The translations under genes and the position numbers were made by a program. A model generated the notes under the pieces. That model had not been told where the DNA came from and did no database searches. It was given only the letters and a program-made list of their open reading frames with translations. Shown piece after piece: positions 31,871-43,013 of a stretch of 64,000 nucleotides of DNA; position 1 is the first letter of the stretch, and every line of letters begins with the position of its first letter. The DNA comes from Ichthyophis bannanicus (lineage: Eukaryota > Chordata > Amphibia > Gymnophiona > Ichthyophiidae), in assembly GCA_033557465.1 (NCBI GenBank), contig CM066035.1:921082235-921146234 (forward strand), read 5' to 3'.

Positions 31871-33705
31871 ATGGGAACAAATCACAGCAGAGCAATGGAC
31901 CCTCTCCATCATAAAGGAGGGCTACAAGCTCCATTTCCTAAACCTTTCCCCTCACACCATGGTGAGACATTTCAATTCTCCAACATCTCTCCTCGACCTT
32001 CTGGGTCAGGAGATTGCTACCCTTCTTGCCCAAGGGGCAATAGAAGAAGTACCACTTCTTCAACAGGGCTCAGGGTTCTACTCCCCCTACTTTCTCATCC
32101 CAAAGAAAACAGGGGGTTACAGACCCATATTAGATCTCAGAGAATTGAACAAGTTTCTATGCAAGGAGAAATTCAAGATGACTTCTCTCGGTACTCTCCT
32201 TCCATACCTCCAGAGTCAGGACTGGCTTGGTTCTCTAGATCTCAAGGATGCGTACACCCATGTCCTCATCCATCCAACACACAGAAGGTTCCTTCGGTTC
32301 CTTTTCCAAGGAAAGCACTATCAATACAGGGTGCTTCCCTTCGGTCTAGCCTCTGCACCAAGGGTGTTCACAAAATGTATGGCAGTAGTTGCTGCATTTC
32401 TATGCACTCTAGGGATATTTGTATTCCCATATCTGGACGACTGGCTCATCCGAGCTCCATCCCAGTCAGAGGTCCAGGCTTCCCTAGCCTGCACAAGGCG
32501 TATCCTTCAGTATCTGGGGCTTGTAATAAACATCCCAAAATCTCATCTCACCCCTACTCAATCTCTGGAGTTCATAGGGGCCTTCCTGGATACCATCACT
32601 GCAAGGGCCTATCTTCCCCAGGCCCGTTGCCTACGCTTGGTGCAGTTAGCCTCCCAGATTCAGTTAAAGTCCCATTTAACTGCTCGAGAGATGTTACAAC
32701 TGTTAGGCCACATGGCATCCACCGTGCATGTGGTCCCCTATGCTCGCCTGCACATGAGGGCAGCTCAGTGGACTCTATCCACCCAATGGACCCAGGCATC
32801 TGGATGCCTGTCAGACAAAATAGCAACCTCCAGTCAACTTTTTGGGTCCCTCCAGTGGTGGAAGTCCACTCAAAATCTGTTGCTGGGGTCCCCCTTTCAA
32901 CAGTTGACACCCCAAGAAACCCTTACTACAGATGCCTCTCCAAAGGGTTGGTGAGCTCATCTACAAGACCTCTCCACCCAAGGCATATGGTCTCCACAGG
33001 AGACATCTCTACATATCAACCTCTTACAGCTCAGAGCAATTTTTCTGGCTCTCAGAGTCTTCCACACCCTGCTCAGCTACAAGACAGTCCTTATCCACAT
33101 CGACAACCAAGTAGCCATGTTCTACGTGAACAAGCAGGGGGGGACTGGCTCTCTGTCGCTTTTCAACGAAGCTCTGAGATTGTGGGCCTTCGCCAGAGAG
33201 CATCAAATCCATCTCATGGCAGTGTATCTTCCAGGGGTTCAAAACTCTTGGGCAGACAGACTCAGTCGAGTTCTGCTTCCACACGAATGATCCCTCCATG
33301 GGGACCAGATAGCCAGGATTTTTCGAATTTGGGGAACCCCAGACATAGACTTGTTTGCAAGTCCGTGGAATGCCAAACCTCCCCGGTTCTGTTCCAGAAT
33401 TCCATGTCAGGGAGTTCAGGCCAGGGATGCCTTCCTCCTCCAATGGGGGCAAGACTTCCTCTATGCCTTTCCACCCATTCCCCTAATTCCCAAGACACTC
33501 TTCAAACTTCAGAGAGACAAGGGGTCTATGATCCTCATAGCACCACATTGGCCACGCCAAGTGTGGTACCCTCTACTTCTGCATCTCTCTCAAGCTCCCT
33601 CTCTGGACTTGGGATCTGCTCCAGACCTCCTGTCCCAGGAGGAGGGAACCTTGTGGCACCCAAATCCCCAGTCTCTTCACCTCAGAGCCTGGTTGCTGAA
33701 GGCCT
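31871..33705 (+). pseudogene. DIRS-2 reverse transcriptase, RNase H and MT-like region
   Basis: One frame (31959-32954) covers RT completely: GFYSPYFLIPKKTGGYRPI, DLKDAYTHVLIHP, YRVLPFGLASAPRVFTK, FPYLDDWLIR, LGHMASTVHV and LTTDASPKGW. A TGA then replaces a sense codon (32952-32954). The same frame continues with HIDNQVAMFYVNKQGGTGS and WADRLSRVLLPHE, a second stop, and the IDLFASPWN...YAFPPIPL...APHWPRQVW region to 33705. Apart from the two stops it is well preserved. Confidence 0.8.
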
Positions 33706-34744
33706 AGACCTTCAAGATTTGCATCTTTCTCAGCAAGTAAAGGATGTCCTTTATGTTTCCAGAAAGCCTTCCACTAGACGTTCCTATGCTTTTAAATGGA
33801 AAAGGTTTACTATTTGGTGTGCAGAGAAGGGTCTTAACCCTCTTGCAATACCTCTGAATTCTTTACTAGAATATTTGCTGCATTTATCCCATGCAGGCCT
33901 TAAAACGAATTCAGTAAGAGTCCATTTGAGTGCTATTGCAGCATCCTTTAAATCTCTCAATGGACAGCCTATTTTCTCTCATCCTCTTATAACAAGATTC
34001 ATGAGAGGCCTTCTTTTAACCAAACCTCCCATCAAACCACCTCCAGTGGCATGGGATTTGAATCTGGTTCTTGGCCAGCTTATGCAGCCACCCTTTGAAC
34101 CTTTAGCCACTACCTCCTTGAAATTCCTTTCCTAGAAGGTTATTTTTCTCATTGCAGTCACTTCAGCTCGCCGCATCAGTGAGCTGCAAGCCTTGGTGGC
34201 TAATCCTCCTTATACCAGGTTCCATCATGACAAGGTAGTCCTCAGGACTAATCCACACTTTATGCCTAAAGTGGTCTCACCTTTTCACTTGAACCAGGAG
34301 GTTTATTTACCTGTCTTTTTTCCAGGACCTCATGCTTCAAGTGCAGAGAGGAATCTTCATACCCTGGATTGTAAAAGAGCTCTTGACTTTTACTTACAAA
34401 GGACACAGTAACATAGAAAGTCCTCTCAGCTCTTTGTTGCTTTTGATCCTTCTCATTTAGGACTTCCAGTCTCTAAAAGAACTCTATCCAATTGGAGTGC
34501 TCAATGCATTTCTTTCGCCTACCAGAGTAAGAACCTTTCTCTGGAGGGCCATGTCACAGCTCACAATGTGAGGGCCATGGCAGCCTCTATGGCTCATCTA
34601 AATTCTGTGTCCATCGACCAGATCTGTCGAGCGGCCACCTGGGCCTCAGTTCATACCTTCACAGCCCATTACTGTTTGGACAAGGACTCCCGCCGGGATG
34701 CCTTGTTTGATCAGGCTGTTCTCAAACACCTGTTCCATACCTAA
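33672..34744 (+). pseudogene. DIRS-2 tyrosine recombinase with two stop codons
   Basis: Parallels the DIRS-1 enzyme: STRRSYAFKWKRFTIWC, TNSVRVHLSAIAAS, the catalytic Arg in TSARRISEL, HxxR as AHNVRAM, and the Tyr in TAHYCLD. A TAG at 34133-34135 replaces the Trp of the FLSW segment and a TAA at 34408-34410 interrupts the C-terminal part. All catalytic residues are kept, but the product would be truncated before them. Confidence 0.8.
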
Positions 34745-34856
34745 CCAACTCCTACCCTCCATCCCTGGCTGGATGCCTGAGATTCATGGGTGGAGGTAGA
34801 GCCCTTCCCAGGGACTCACAACCTGGGTGATCTCCCAGGCATCTCTAGCTAGTGAG

Positions 34857-34924
34857 TCCCCATATGTGAAGACTCATTCCTGTTTGTTCCTGGAGATAGC
34901 ACAGTTACTTACCTGTAACAGGTG
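34857..34924 (+). repeat. DIRS-2 internal complementary region
   Basis: CCCCATATGTGAAGACTCATTCCTG...TTCCTGGAGATAGCACAGTTACTTACCTGTAACAGGTG is complementary to the outer left end of DIRS-2 (28548-28590) and to its outer right end (35190-35226). The arrangement is the same as in DIRS-1. Confidence 0.7.
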
Positions 34925-35038
34925 ATCTCTGGGAACAGCAGGAATAAGTCTTCACAACCCACCCACCTCCCCTAGGAGTTGTATTTCTCTATCTATCTTT
35001 CCTTTCTCTCTCTCTCTTTGTCTCAGCTTAAAACTCAA

Positions 35039-35200
35039 ACTGGAGAGAGGCAGTTAGGAAAGGCGGGAAGGCAGCGCGCAGGCGCTGTGGGATGCTCCCA
35101 AAAGCTTTCCTTTTGGACGCTGGGGAGCGTTCCCGCACAGGCTCCGTCGGTACCGACGATACCCATATGTGAAGACTTATTCCTGCTGTTCCCAGAGATC
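35039..35200 (-). repeat. DIRS-2 right inverted terminal repeat
   Basis: Reverse complement of 28548-28712; CCGTCGGTACCGACG lies near 35150. It is followed by CACCTGTTACAGGTA (35200-35214), then DIRS-1 sequence. Confidence 0.85.
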
Positions 35201-35340
35201 ACCTGTTACAGGTAAGTAACTGTGCTTTCTCCAGGAGCAGCAGGAATCAGTCCTCACAACCCTCCCTCCTCCACTGGGAGTTGCAGTTGTACATAGTTTA
35301 TTTTTACATTTTTGTGTGCTGTTTTTAGCTATGTCATTTG

Positions 35341-35496
35341 ACTGAGCAAGATGGCACCTTTAGGCGGGAAGGGAAGCGCGCATGCGTGCCTGCATTCCCA
35401 AAGGCTTTCATGGAAAGCTGGGGAAATGCTCCGCATGGGCTCCATCGACGTCAATGTCACCCATATGTGAGGACTGATTCCTGCTGCTCCTGGAGA
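35341..35496 (-). repeat. DIRS-1 right inverted terminal repeat
   Basis: Reverse complement of 17951-18108. It is followed by CACCTGTTACAGGTG (35498-35512) and GAGTAACTACTCTTTCTCC, present only at this end. Confidence 0.85.
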
Positions 35497-35721
35497 ACAC
35501 CTGTTACAGGTGAGTAACTACTCTTTCTCCACCCCCTCCCCCCCAAATTCTGGATAATAGGGCAGGAGTAGAAAATCAGTTTGACTGCTTTTAATCTCAT
35601 ATGGTTCAGTATTCAAAGGGATTTGTACTATCCACTGAACATTTTCTTCAGTCGAGCAAGAGCAGAATGAACATGTTTCACCTACAAGGTGGCCCAAAAA
35701 AAGTGAGAACATCTCGTAGCA

Positions 35722-36800
35722 TGTTGTTGTTGTTGTTGTTAAGTGCCGTCGACTCATGGCGACCCTCTAGATAGCTATCCTAAATTGTGTTCGGTCTTCA
35801 GTCAGGCGGCTCATTGTTGACAGACTGGTACCCGTAGCTGCTGTTATTGTATCGATCCATCTCATTGCTGGCCTTCCTCTTTTGCGTTGACCTTCTATCT
35901 TGCCAAGCATAATGTCTTTCTCTAATGATCTCTCTCTTCGCATGATGTGTCCAAAGTATGAAAGTCGAAGTCTTGTCATCTGAGCTTCTAAAGAAAGCAT
36001 AGGTTTGATCTCCTCTAGTACAGACTGGTTTGTTCTTCGGGCAGTCCATGGTATACACAGTATTCGCCGCCAGCACCATAATTCAAAGGCATCAATTTTC
36101 TTCCTGTCTATCTTTTTCATTGTCCAGCTTTCACATCCATATGATGTTATTGAAAATACCATGGCTTGAACAAGTCGAACCTTTGTATGGAGAGAGACAT
36201 CTCTGCTCTTGAGAATCTTATCTAGGTCTTTCATAGCCATTCTGCCAAGAGCAATGCGTTGTCTGATTTCTTGACTGCTTGTTGCTTCTTTATTGATAGT
36301 TGATCCAAGTAGGTTAAAGTTGTTCACAATTTCAATTTCTTCTCCTTCAACGATGAACCTGTTGATTATGCCAGTTGTCATGATCTTTGTCTTCTTTACG
36401 TTAAGGTGCAGGCCCATTTTGAGACTATGTTCTTTGATTGTGAGAAGCAAATGTTTCAGATCATCTTCACTTTCAGTCAGTAATGTGGTATTATCAGCAT
36501 AGCGAAAGTTGTTGATGAGTCTTCCAGCACTCTTCACACCTCTGTTGTCTTCATACAATCCTGCTTCTCTGATGATTTGTTCTGCATATAAATTAAACAG
36601 GTAGGGGGAAAGTATGCAGCCTTGTCTTACACCTTTGCTTATTTTAAACCATTCTGTTTCTCCTTGTTCCATTCGAACTGTTGCTTCTTGATCAATGTAC
36701 AGATTGCGCAAGAGAACGATCAGGTGTTCTGGTATACCCATGCTTCTTAATGTGGCCCAGAGTTTCTCATGGTTTACACAGTCAAAAGCCTTGCTATAGT
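35722..36800 (-). pseudogene. RTE/BovB-like LINE, 5'-truncated reverse transcriptase
   Basis: The minus-strand frame (stop at 35767) reads SKAFDCVNHEKLW, LLRNLYIDQEATVR, GVRQGCILSPYLFNLYAE, RYADNTTLL, SYGCESWT, DAFELWCWRRIL, PWTARRTNQSVL and GKIEGQRKRGRPAMRW, a clear RTE-clade RT with its C-terminal region. The catalytic YADD reads YADN, which should inactivate it. The copy starts abruptly near 36800; codons further upstream come from other sequence. The 3' end is a (GTT)n tract (35723-35740 on the plus strand), as in RTE/BovB tails. Confidence 0.85.
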
Positions 36801-36839
36801 ATAAAAGTAGCATAAAACGTATTAAAAAATTTAAAAAGA

Positions 36840-37260
36840 CATTACGGTGCGTGACTGTGCTGGATAAGAAGGGGGGAATTTGCAAAACTTTAAAGGGAGC
36901 TTGCCCCTTGAGTATATCTGCTGCTCATCACCTTCCCCGTCCTTGAACGTTAGCAAGCCATAGAGGGGGGGATTGGGAGGTTGGATGGGAGGGGGGTCCT
37001 GGGCTAGGGAGGTGTTGGGGGGGGGGGAAGGCCGGGAGGTGGGGGGGTTACAGCTCTCTGTTTCTTTACTTTAAAACTGTAAAAGTGAAGGCATATTGTT
37101 GAATGCCATTGTGATCTGGCGTTATGTTATTATTATTGCTTCCTCTTTGAAGATCTTTGTGGTTTATGATGTTATGTATTCTTTGGAAGCCTTTCAATAA
37201 ACAAAAACAAAAAAAAAATTAAAAAAGATAGATTGACAAATTTAAAAAAAAAAAGATGGT
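36840..37260 (+). other. Probable 3' end of another LINE
   Basis: A G-rich stretch (36965-37050) is followed by TTTGGAAGCCTTTCAATAAA and an A-rich tail (37195-37260). This resembles a retrotransposed 3' UTR with a polyadenylation signal. The family is not identified. Confidence 0.3.
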
Positions 37261-37635
37261 GACCAGAAATTATCAAAATAAAGGCGTTATATAGCTAAAA
37301 AAGGTAAATAAGTAAACTATTTAAGCTTTTAATTTACGAGATGTTCTCACTTTTTTTGGGCCACCCTGTAGTTATGTATATAGTGGTGACATTCAGCCAC
37401 TAACTCCATGGCTAAGCAGCTTAATTGAGGAGTGAAATAAGGCTGTCCTAAGTTAAACCACCTAGCTGGACACCTACCTCAAACTACCCCACCCCTGCAT
37501 CAGACACCAGGGCTGCACTGCTAACCCAAAAACACAAACCACTTCTCTGCAACACCACTCAGGATCTCTGCAGACAGTCCCCCATACAAGCACACACCTT
37601 GTTAATAAGGCCATTGGATTTTTTTACAGGCAAAT

Positions 37636-38295
37636 CTGGGCAGCGTCGTACCTAGCCCTGTGCAAGCGGTGCAACCGCACAGGGCACAAAAAAATAGGGG
37701 CGCATTTGGGGTTGCCAGCCTCGATTCCCCCCGCCCCACTGCCTGCCCTTGTTCCGCCACCACCGCGTTTCGTGTCTCCTGGGTATCAGCAGTGGAGCGG
37801 ATCTCTAACTGAGACAAAAACACGCAGGTTGTCCCGATTCTACGACTGCATGTTGGCCTGACCCCTCCCTCCTCTGACATAGGTTCATGTCAGAGGAGGG
37901 AGGGACCAGATCAGCCATTCCAACGAGATCTTTGAATGGCTGGTTTGGTCCCTCCTTCCTCTGATGTGAGGCTATGGCAGAGGAGGAAGGGATTGGGTCA
38001 ACATGCTAGCGCAGAGTCGGAAAGACCAGTATATGTTTTTTTCTTCAATAAGAGCTCCGCTCTGCTTCTGCTGGTGCCAAAGAGACAACTTTTTGAAAGA
38101 AAAAAAAACACCACCTGTGGCTAGCCATGCTCCGCCCCTGCTCTGCCCATGCCTATCCCCTGCCCCGCCCCAAAAGATAACTGCAGAGAGGGCAATGTGC
38201 AAGCTGAACAAGCCAGATCGCCACACATTCTTTAACAGAAAATCCACACTAACAGAATACCTAGCATTAGTCGCACACGCACACAAAATTCTGGA
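37636..38295. other. Palindromic, probably non-autonomous DNA element
   Basis: CAGCGTCGTACCTAGCCCTGTGC followed by a GCACAGGG hairpin near 37650-37685 looks like a hAT-type end. A palindrome spans 37849-38005: arms CATGTTGGCCTGACCCCTCC and, inverted, ...GGGTCAACATG; nested inverted CCTCCCTCCTCTGACAT units lie inside. The right boundary was not found. Nothing else is recognised in 37369-37635. Confidence 0.4.
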
Positions 38296-38460
38296 TAATA
38301 TTTATTTATTTTATTTATTTGACTGTTTTTTATACTGCTTTTCACCAGGGCAAAACGGTGTACATTACGTAGAACAGTGGAACTTATTTACAAGACAATT
38401 ACTATATGCCAGACATGTTACAGAGAACGGTATAACTTATATACATTTTAATACCTGGAC
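38296..38460 (-). mobile_element. L2 3' tail fragment
   Basis: TTTATTTATTTTATTTATTTGACTGTTTTTTATACTGC, then a GTGTACATT segment, matches the reverse complement of the L2 3' UTR and (AAATA)n tail seen at 10020 and 46806. No coding part is present. From 38460 to 38633 nothing is recognised. Confidence 0.5.
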
Positions 38461-39099
38461 AGGAGGGGCAATTAAATTACATGCATGGTTGAATAAGCAA
38501 CCACAAAATGAAAAGAGAAATATGTAGACTAAAATTTAAACTAAAACCTTAGAAAGCCAGACGCTTGAGAGAAATAGAAAAGCATTTATCCCTGTATTGT
38601 ACAAAATAAAAGAGAGCGGATGGCAGGGCTGGCATTATGAGGGATGCAACCTGCAATTGTCCTGGGCCCTCAAGCCAGAAAGGGCCTCAGATCTGTCTGA
38701 GACTGAAAAAGGCACAACTTGCTAGTGAGCTTTAGGGTCTCCTCTCAAATTTTGGCCCTGGGATAGGCTCCAGCCATGTCCAACACCATTCTTGACTGGC
38801 AGATGTACTTTCCAAACACCAACATTTTCCAATCACAAAATAGAAAATAAAATTATTTTTTTCTGCCTTCGTTGTCAATCATTTTATGTTTCTAACTGTA
38901 TTGGTCCCAGTCTCTGGTTTTGTTTCCTTTGTCTTGTCGTAGCTCTCTTTTCATGGTCTCCGTACTCCATTTGTCATTTCTTCTCTCTCCTCCTGTCTTC
39001 ACTTCCTCCCTTATATCAGTTTTTAACTCTGATCTCTTCCGTTCAGTTTTCTTCCATTTATTTTTCTGTTTTCTATCCAGATTTCACTCCTTCTCCTTA

Positions 39100-40230
39100 C
39101 CAGCCACTTCACAATTTCACTCTTTACCTCACCCCAACCCTCCAATTTCCTAGTTCTGTTTCCATTTCCAGCCTCTGATTTCCTAGTCTTTCACTCTTCC
39201 CCTCCATGTACAGTATCCCCCCACTCCATATCCTGTTCCCCTTCTCCATCCAGTATTTTCCTATCCCTCCCTCTATGCCCACTATATTCCCTCTGTTTCT
39301 ATTCCCCATGTCCATCTCTCCTGTTATCCCTGTCCCTATCCCCCCATGTCCAGCATCTCCCCCTGTGTATCCCTGCCCCCATCATGTCCGACATCACTCC
39401 CCTGCATCCCTACCTCCCATGCCCTCAATGTGTCCCTAATCCCCCCCACCAATGTCCAGCAAAAGAAAAAGCAAGAGTGCAGCGCAAGGCCTGCATTTAG
39501 ATCATGCGTGTGCTGAGAGGGCTCTGCGATGTCCCATCCCGCTCTAATGTCAGACATCGGATGGGACAGGACGTCGCAGAGCCATGTCAGTGCGCACATA
39601 ACCTAAACACAGGCCCCGCACTGCACTCTTGCATCAAGTTCTCCCCCCTCTGCTTCTCCCCACACTACATATCCAGCATTTCACATCTTCCTCTCATTCT
39701 CCCTCCCCTTTCTAGTATGTCCTCCTGACTCTCCAACCCATGTACAGCATCTCCTCCCCTGGGTCCACAATCTTGCCTCTATCTCTCCCCCCACCCTTTT
39801 CTCCACTATTTCTCTTTTATCTCTCTCTCCCCCTGTACCCTGCATCTCTCCTCTTTCTTCTTTCCCGTATCCAGCATCTGCCCTCCATGCCCACATGTCC
39901 AGCATCTTCCCTTTCTCCCCTGTCTCTCTGCCCCTCATGCCCAGCATCTATCGCCCCCTGTAGCTATCATCTGCCCTCTGCCTCCTCACCCTATGACCAG
40001 CATGTTCGCTCCATTTCCCTGTGGCCACAATGTGCTTTCTCTCCCTTTGCTAGCATCTCTCCTTTGTTTGCCCGTGGCCATCAGCTAAGCCCTGCCCCCT
40101 CTCCCTATGGCCAGCATCGACTCCCAACCTTTATCCTCCCTGTCCCCATGTCCAGCATCTGCTGTCCATGTCTGCAGCCCCCACTGATATCCAACACAGC
40201 CTCTTTCTCTCTCCCTCCCTATGGTGTCTG
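39100..40230. repeat. Pyrimidine-rich degenerate minisatellite with a central palindrome
   Basis: Degenerate units around CCCCATGTCCAGCATCT repeat with variable spacing. At 39471-39632 lies an imperfect palindrome with arms of about 75 bp (GCAAGAGTGCAGCGCAAGGCC against GGCCCCGCACTGCACTCTTGC). A hAT-like end, CAGGGCTGG, is at 38634. The architecture resembles the hAT element at 21416. The gypsy element at 40299 follows closely. Confidence 0.55.
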
Positions 40231-40298
40231 TGGCAGCTTTAAAAATAAACAAACAACAAAGTGCGGAGTCTTCACCACTCTAATGTGTTTGTAAGGCC

Positions 40299-41863
40299 TA
40301 TCACGCCGCCCGCTCCTTAACCTTGAGGGTTAAGGAGGGGTTGCCTTGTGATGCCCTTGAGGCAGTTAGTTGTAGTTGTGTTATTGTGCTTCGAGCAGTA
40401 AGGCAGGCAAAGAGAAATTTATTTTTCCATAAGGTTTATTTTTCATGAGGCTTACTTTGCCATTTGTGCAGTTCAAAAAGGCTACAGACGGTGCAGAAGT
40501 ATAAACCAAAAATAAGATTTAACTGAAACTTGCCAAACAGGCTTGTAATGCTGTATTATTTCACATTCACTTCATGTGATTCAAACATACAGGATGCAAC
40601 AGAAAAGTTCCTTTAACAGTAGTGCTCTGGTTCTACCAATCACTGGTACCTTAATTCATTCACCCTTCACAAGCTTTCTTGTGTAGGTCAAGTTAAGTGC
40701 CACTGCTATATTTCTTCATATACCAGAAAATCCTTTTCTCCTTAATTGCCTCTGTCAATTAAGCATGTAGAGCAGTCCATTAATATATCTTCATCAGGGT
40801 AAAGCAGAGAATTAGAAACAGGCGTTTCTTCATTACAGCCAGTAACTGGTTCTGGAATACTATAGTTAAAACTTGCCTTCTGTTCTAAATACTCTTGGAA
40901 TTCTTTGAGAAGTGATTCAGCTGGTGACTTCCCTTCACTTAGCTGTCTTCCCTTCTCCTCGGTGAGCAAATGTTGGCTGAGCCTCTCTATCTCAGGCTGC
41001 TTATCATGTTTGTTTGTATCAGGAAAACAAACATTTGCTGTGCTTCCGTTATCTCCCCACCTTTCTCTACACGTGGGTGCTGTGCATAAAAACTTAGCAG
41101 TGCTAGGAGGGTACTTAAAAGCATTTACGTCAGCCCTTTCTTGGCTAGGTGTTTCAGCTAGCTTAAAGGAATAATTAGTGTTATTCAAAGCTTCTCCCTG
41201 CTGACAACAGCTGCCACCATTTTGTCTGACTTGGCTTTTAAAACTAGTACACAATCTTTCTGGCTTTAGAGCATAAACTTCTCCCCCACTGGGTACCTTA
41301 TAGAAGCTTTTCCTTTGGAGAATTCTTTGTCCTTCTGCCTTTATTCCATAGCTCTGCCTGGTCCTGTAGCCTTGGATCTCTCAGCGTTCTGAAAGAGTTC
41401 TGCCTCCAGCAGTTTCTTTCCTCATCTGAATCTTCCACCACGCTACCTGCCAGCTGCAGACTATTAGAGGAATTACCACAGCAAGGATACTTCCTTTCAG
41501 ACTTTCCTTCTGAAGCACTTGTGTCTCCCTCTGGGAATTCTCTCTTGGCTCCTGCCCTCTTAGCTTCTCTCGGTCCTGCTCTTGCTCCTGGTTCTGTTTG
41601 TCTTGCCTTCTCCTTTGCTTTCTTTCACGTCCTGGTTTCTGAGTATTTAACCAGGTGCTTCTAGCCTGCACTGCTCGCCTCCCCTTGGGGCGTGCCCAAT
41701 CAAAAGCTTTCCTACTCTCCTCCCTCGAGGTGAGCTGTTCTGCTTGATTGAATCTGGGTATTTTTCTTTCTGCAAAGAAATCCCTGCTTTCTCCTGCAGT
41801 ACTGGCTTCTACCACCGGATGCTCATTTGTGTCCATCGGTTCCTGGGGAGCTACTGTGTCACA
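40299..41863 (-). repeat. 3' LTR of the gypsy element
   Basis: On the minus strand it begins TGTGACACAG. It matches 45143-46725 almost throughout, with about a dozen substitutions, a 2-bp deletion near 41302 and a 16-bp deletion near 41533. AATAAA occurs twice on the minus strand near 40430-40450. Confidence 0.9.
40742..41836 (-). pseudogene. LTR-encoded protein in the 3' LTR, frameshifted
   Basis: Same ATG and same ending (MDCSTCLIDRGN) as the 5' LTR copy. The 16-bp deletion near 41533 shifts the frame, and the 2-bp deletion near 41302 shifts it back, leaving the middle out of frame. The start (41834-41836) lies 22 nt after the integrase stop codon (41859-41861). Since mRNA for this ORF would come from the 3' LTR, this copy is inactive even though the 5' LTR version is open. 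Confidence 0.8.
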
Positions 41864-43013
41864 GATCCCCCCCCCTTAAGATATCACGGGCTGGCTTTAT
41901 CTTAACAGCACAGCACGTGATACCACTTATGGACTCTGGGCTGTTACACTTTACTTGAGACTGTTGTCTGGGAGAGTCTATTGTGGCTATCTGGGCTAAG
42001 GCTACCCTGTCATGCCATGGCTTTAGAAGGTTAACGTGGTAAACCTGCCTGCGGCCGTTCCTATTTTCTACTAAATATGAAACAGGTCCCACAGGATGTA
42101 CCACCCGACAAGGGCCCTTCCAATGGCTTTCAAATTTGGGTTCCGTACCTGACACCATCACAATGACTTTCTCCCCTATATTTAACTGACGCTGTTTTGT
42201 GTTTCTATCGTAGTAGGATTTTTGTTTAGCCTGACTACGTTTTAAATTTTCCTCTGCTACCTGTGAAGTTCGGCGCAGCCGTTTCTTTAAATCTTTAAGA
42301 AATTCGGGCACCTCTACTTCCCTTGGATCCGGCTCCACCCATTGTTCTTTTAGGATGTCTAAAATGCCGCGGGGTGACCGGCCATATAGCAGCTCATATG
42401 GTGCCATTCCCAATGAGGCTTGTTTCCTTTCACAGCATGCGTAAAGGACAAAGGGAAGCATGGTATCCCAATTGTCAATGTCCCCCTCCAAACTTCTACG
42501 TAACATCCTCTTAATCGTTTGATTTTGTCTTTCAACTAAACCGTTAGTTTGGGGATGGTACGCTGCTGTTTTAATGTGGGCAATGCCAAAGGCATCCCAC
42601 ACTTGCCCTAAGTATTTCGAGAGGAAATTGCTCCCCCTGTCGGTGAGCACTTCCTTCGGGAAACCTATTTCACAAAATAGCTTAATAAGTTCCATAGCTA
42701 TTATTTTGGCTGATGTGCTCCGTAGTGGCATGGCCCACGGAAATCTTGTAGCGTGATCTACTATCACTAGAATCTAGCGGAATCCTCTCGGAGTCTTAAC
42801 TAGAGGTCCAACTATGTCTTTCCCTATCCTTTGGACGGGCTCTCTAATCACAGGAGATTGAATCATTGGGACCACCCTGGGATGGGCTGCAGAGACTCTT
42901 TGACAAAGTGGGGCAAGCCTCACAGAATTTTGCCGTCTCCTTAAATATACCTGGCCAGTAAAATTTAGTGAGGATCTGGTCAAGGGTCCCCTGGCTGCCC
43001 TTATGTCCCCCAA
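41859..43013 (-). pseudogene. Integrase catalytic core and C-terminal region
   Basis: The core has the three acidic residues of a DDE integrase, in VDHATRFPW, TDRGSNF and NGLVERQNQTIK. A GPF-type C-terminal module follows (WKGPCRVVH...HVNLLKPWHDR). A TAG near 42774 interrupts it (after PRGFR), and a frameshift near 42900 separates it from the HHCC domain. The final stop (41859-41861) overlaps the first bases of the 3' LTR (TGTGA). The protein would insert the cDNA into host DNA; this copy cannot. Confidence 0.85.
41867..41880 (-). other. Polypurine tract
   Basis: CTTAAGGGGGGGGG on the minus strand, three bases before the 3' LTR: the priming site for plus-strand DNA synthesis. Confidence 0.75.

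Larger units (their letters stand above)
28548..35200 (+). mobile_element. Second DIRS retrotransposon (DIRS-2) nested in DIRS-1
   Basis: Inverted repeats at 28548-28712 and 35039-35200 enclose Gag (28912-31790), RT-RNase H-MT (31871-33705) and recombinase (33672-34744). It lies between the internal complementary region and the right end of DIRS-1. Both junctions fall in CACCTGTWACAGGTG-type palindromes that the two elements share. It carries a solo LTR (30325-31333). Several stops and frameshifts are present. Confidence 0.85.
17951..35526 (+). mobile_element. DIRS tyrosine-recombinase retrotransposon (DIRS-1), host of several insertions
   Basis: Inverted terminal repeats (17951-18108 and 35341-35496) enclose Gag, RT-RNase H-methyltransferase-like and tyrosine recombinase regions in the order known for DIRS elements. 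Instead of LTRs and a DDE integrase, these elements use inverted repeats and a recombinase. Removing the hAT plus LTR (21416-26566) and DIRS-2 (28548-35200) leaves about 5.8 kb, a normal DIRS size. No target duplication is seen, as expected for recombinase integration. Confidence 0.85.
35685..37368. mobile_element. Mariner-like element containing other insertions
   Basis: The ends are inverted: CAAGGTGGCCCAAAAAAAGT at the left; the right end is the reverse complement, finishing GGGCCACCCTG. At least 30 bp match. TA flanks both sides (35683-35684 and 37369-37370), the Tc1/mariner target. No transposase remains. The inside is filled by an RTE LINE (35722-36800) and probably another LINE tail. 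Confidence 0.75.
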
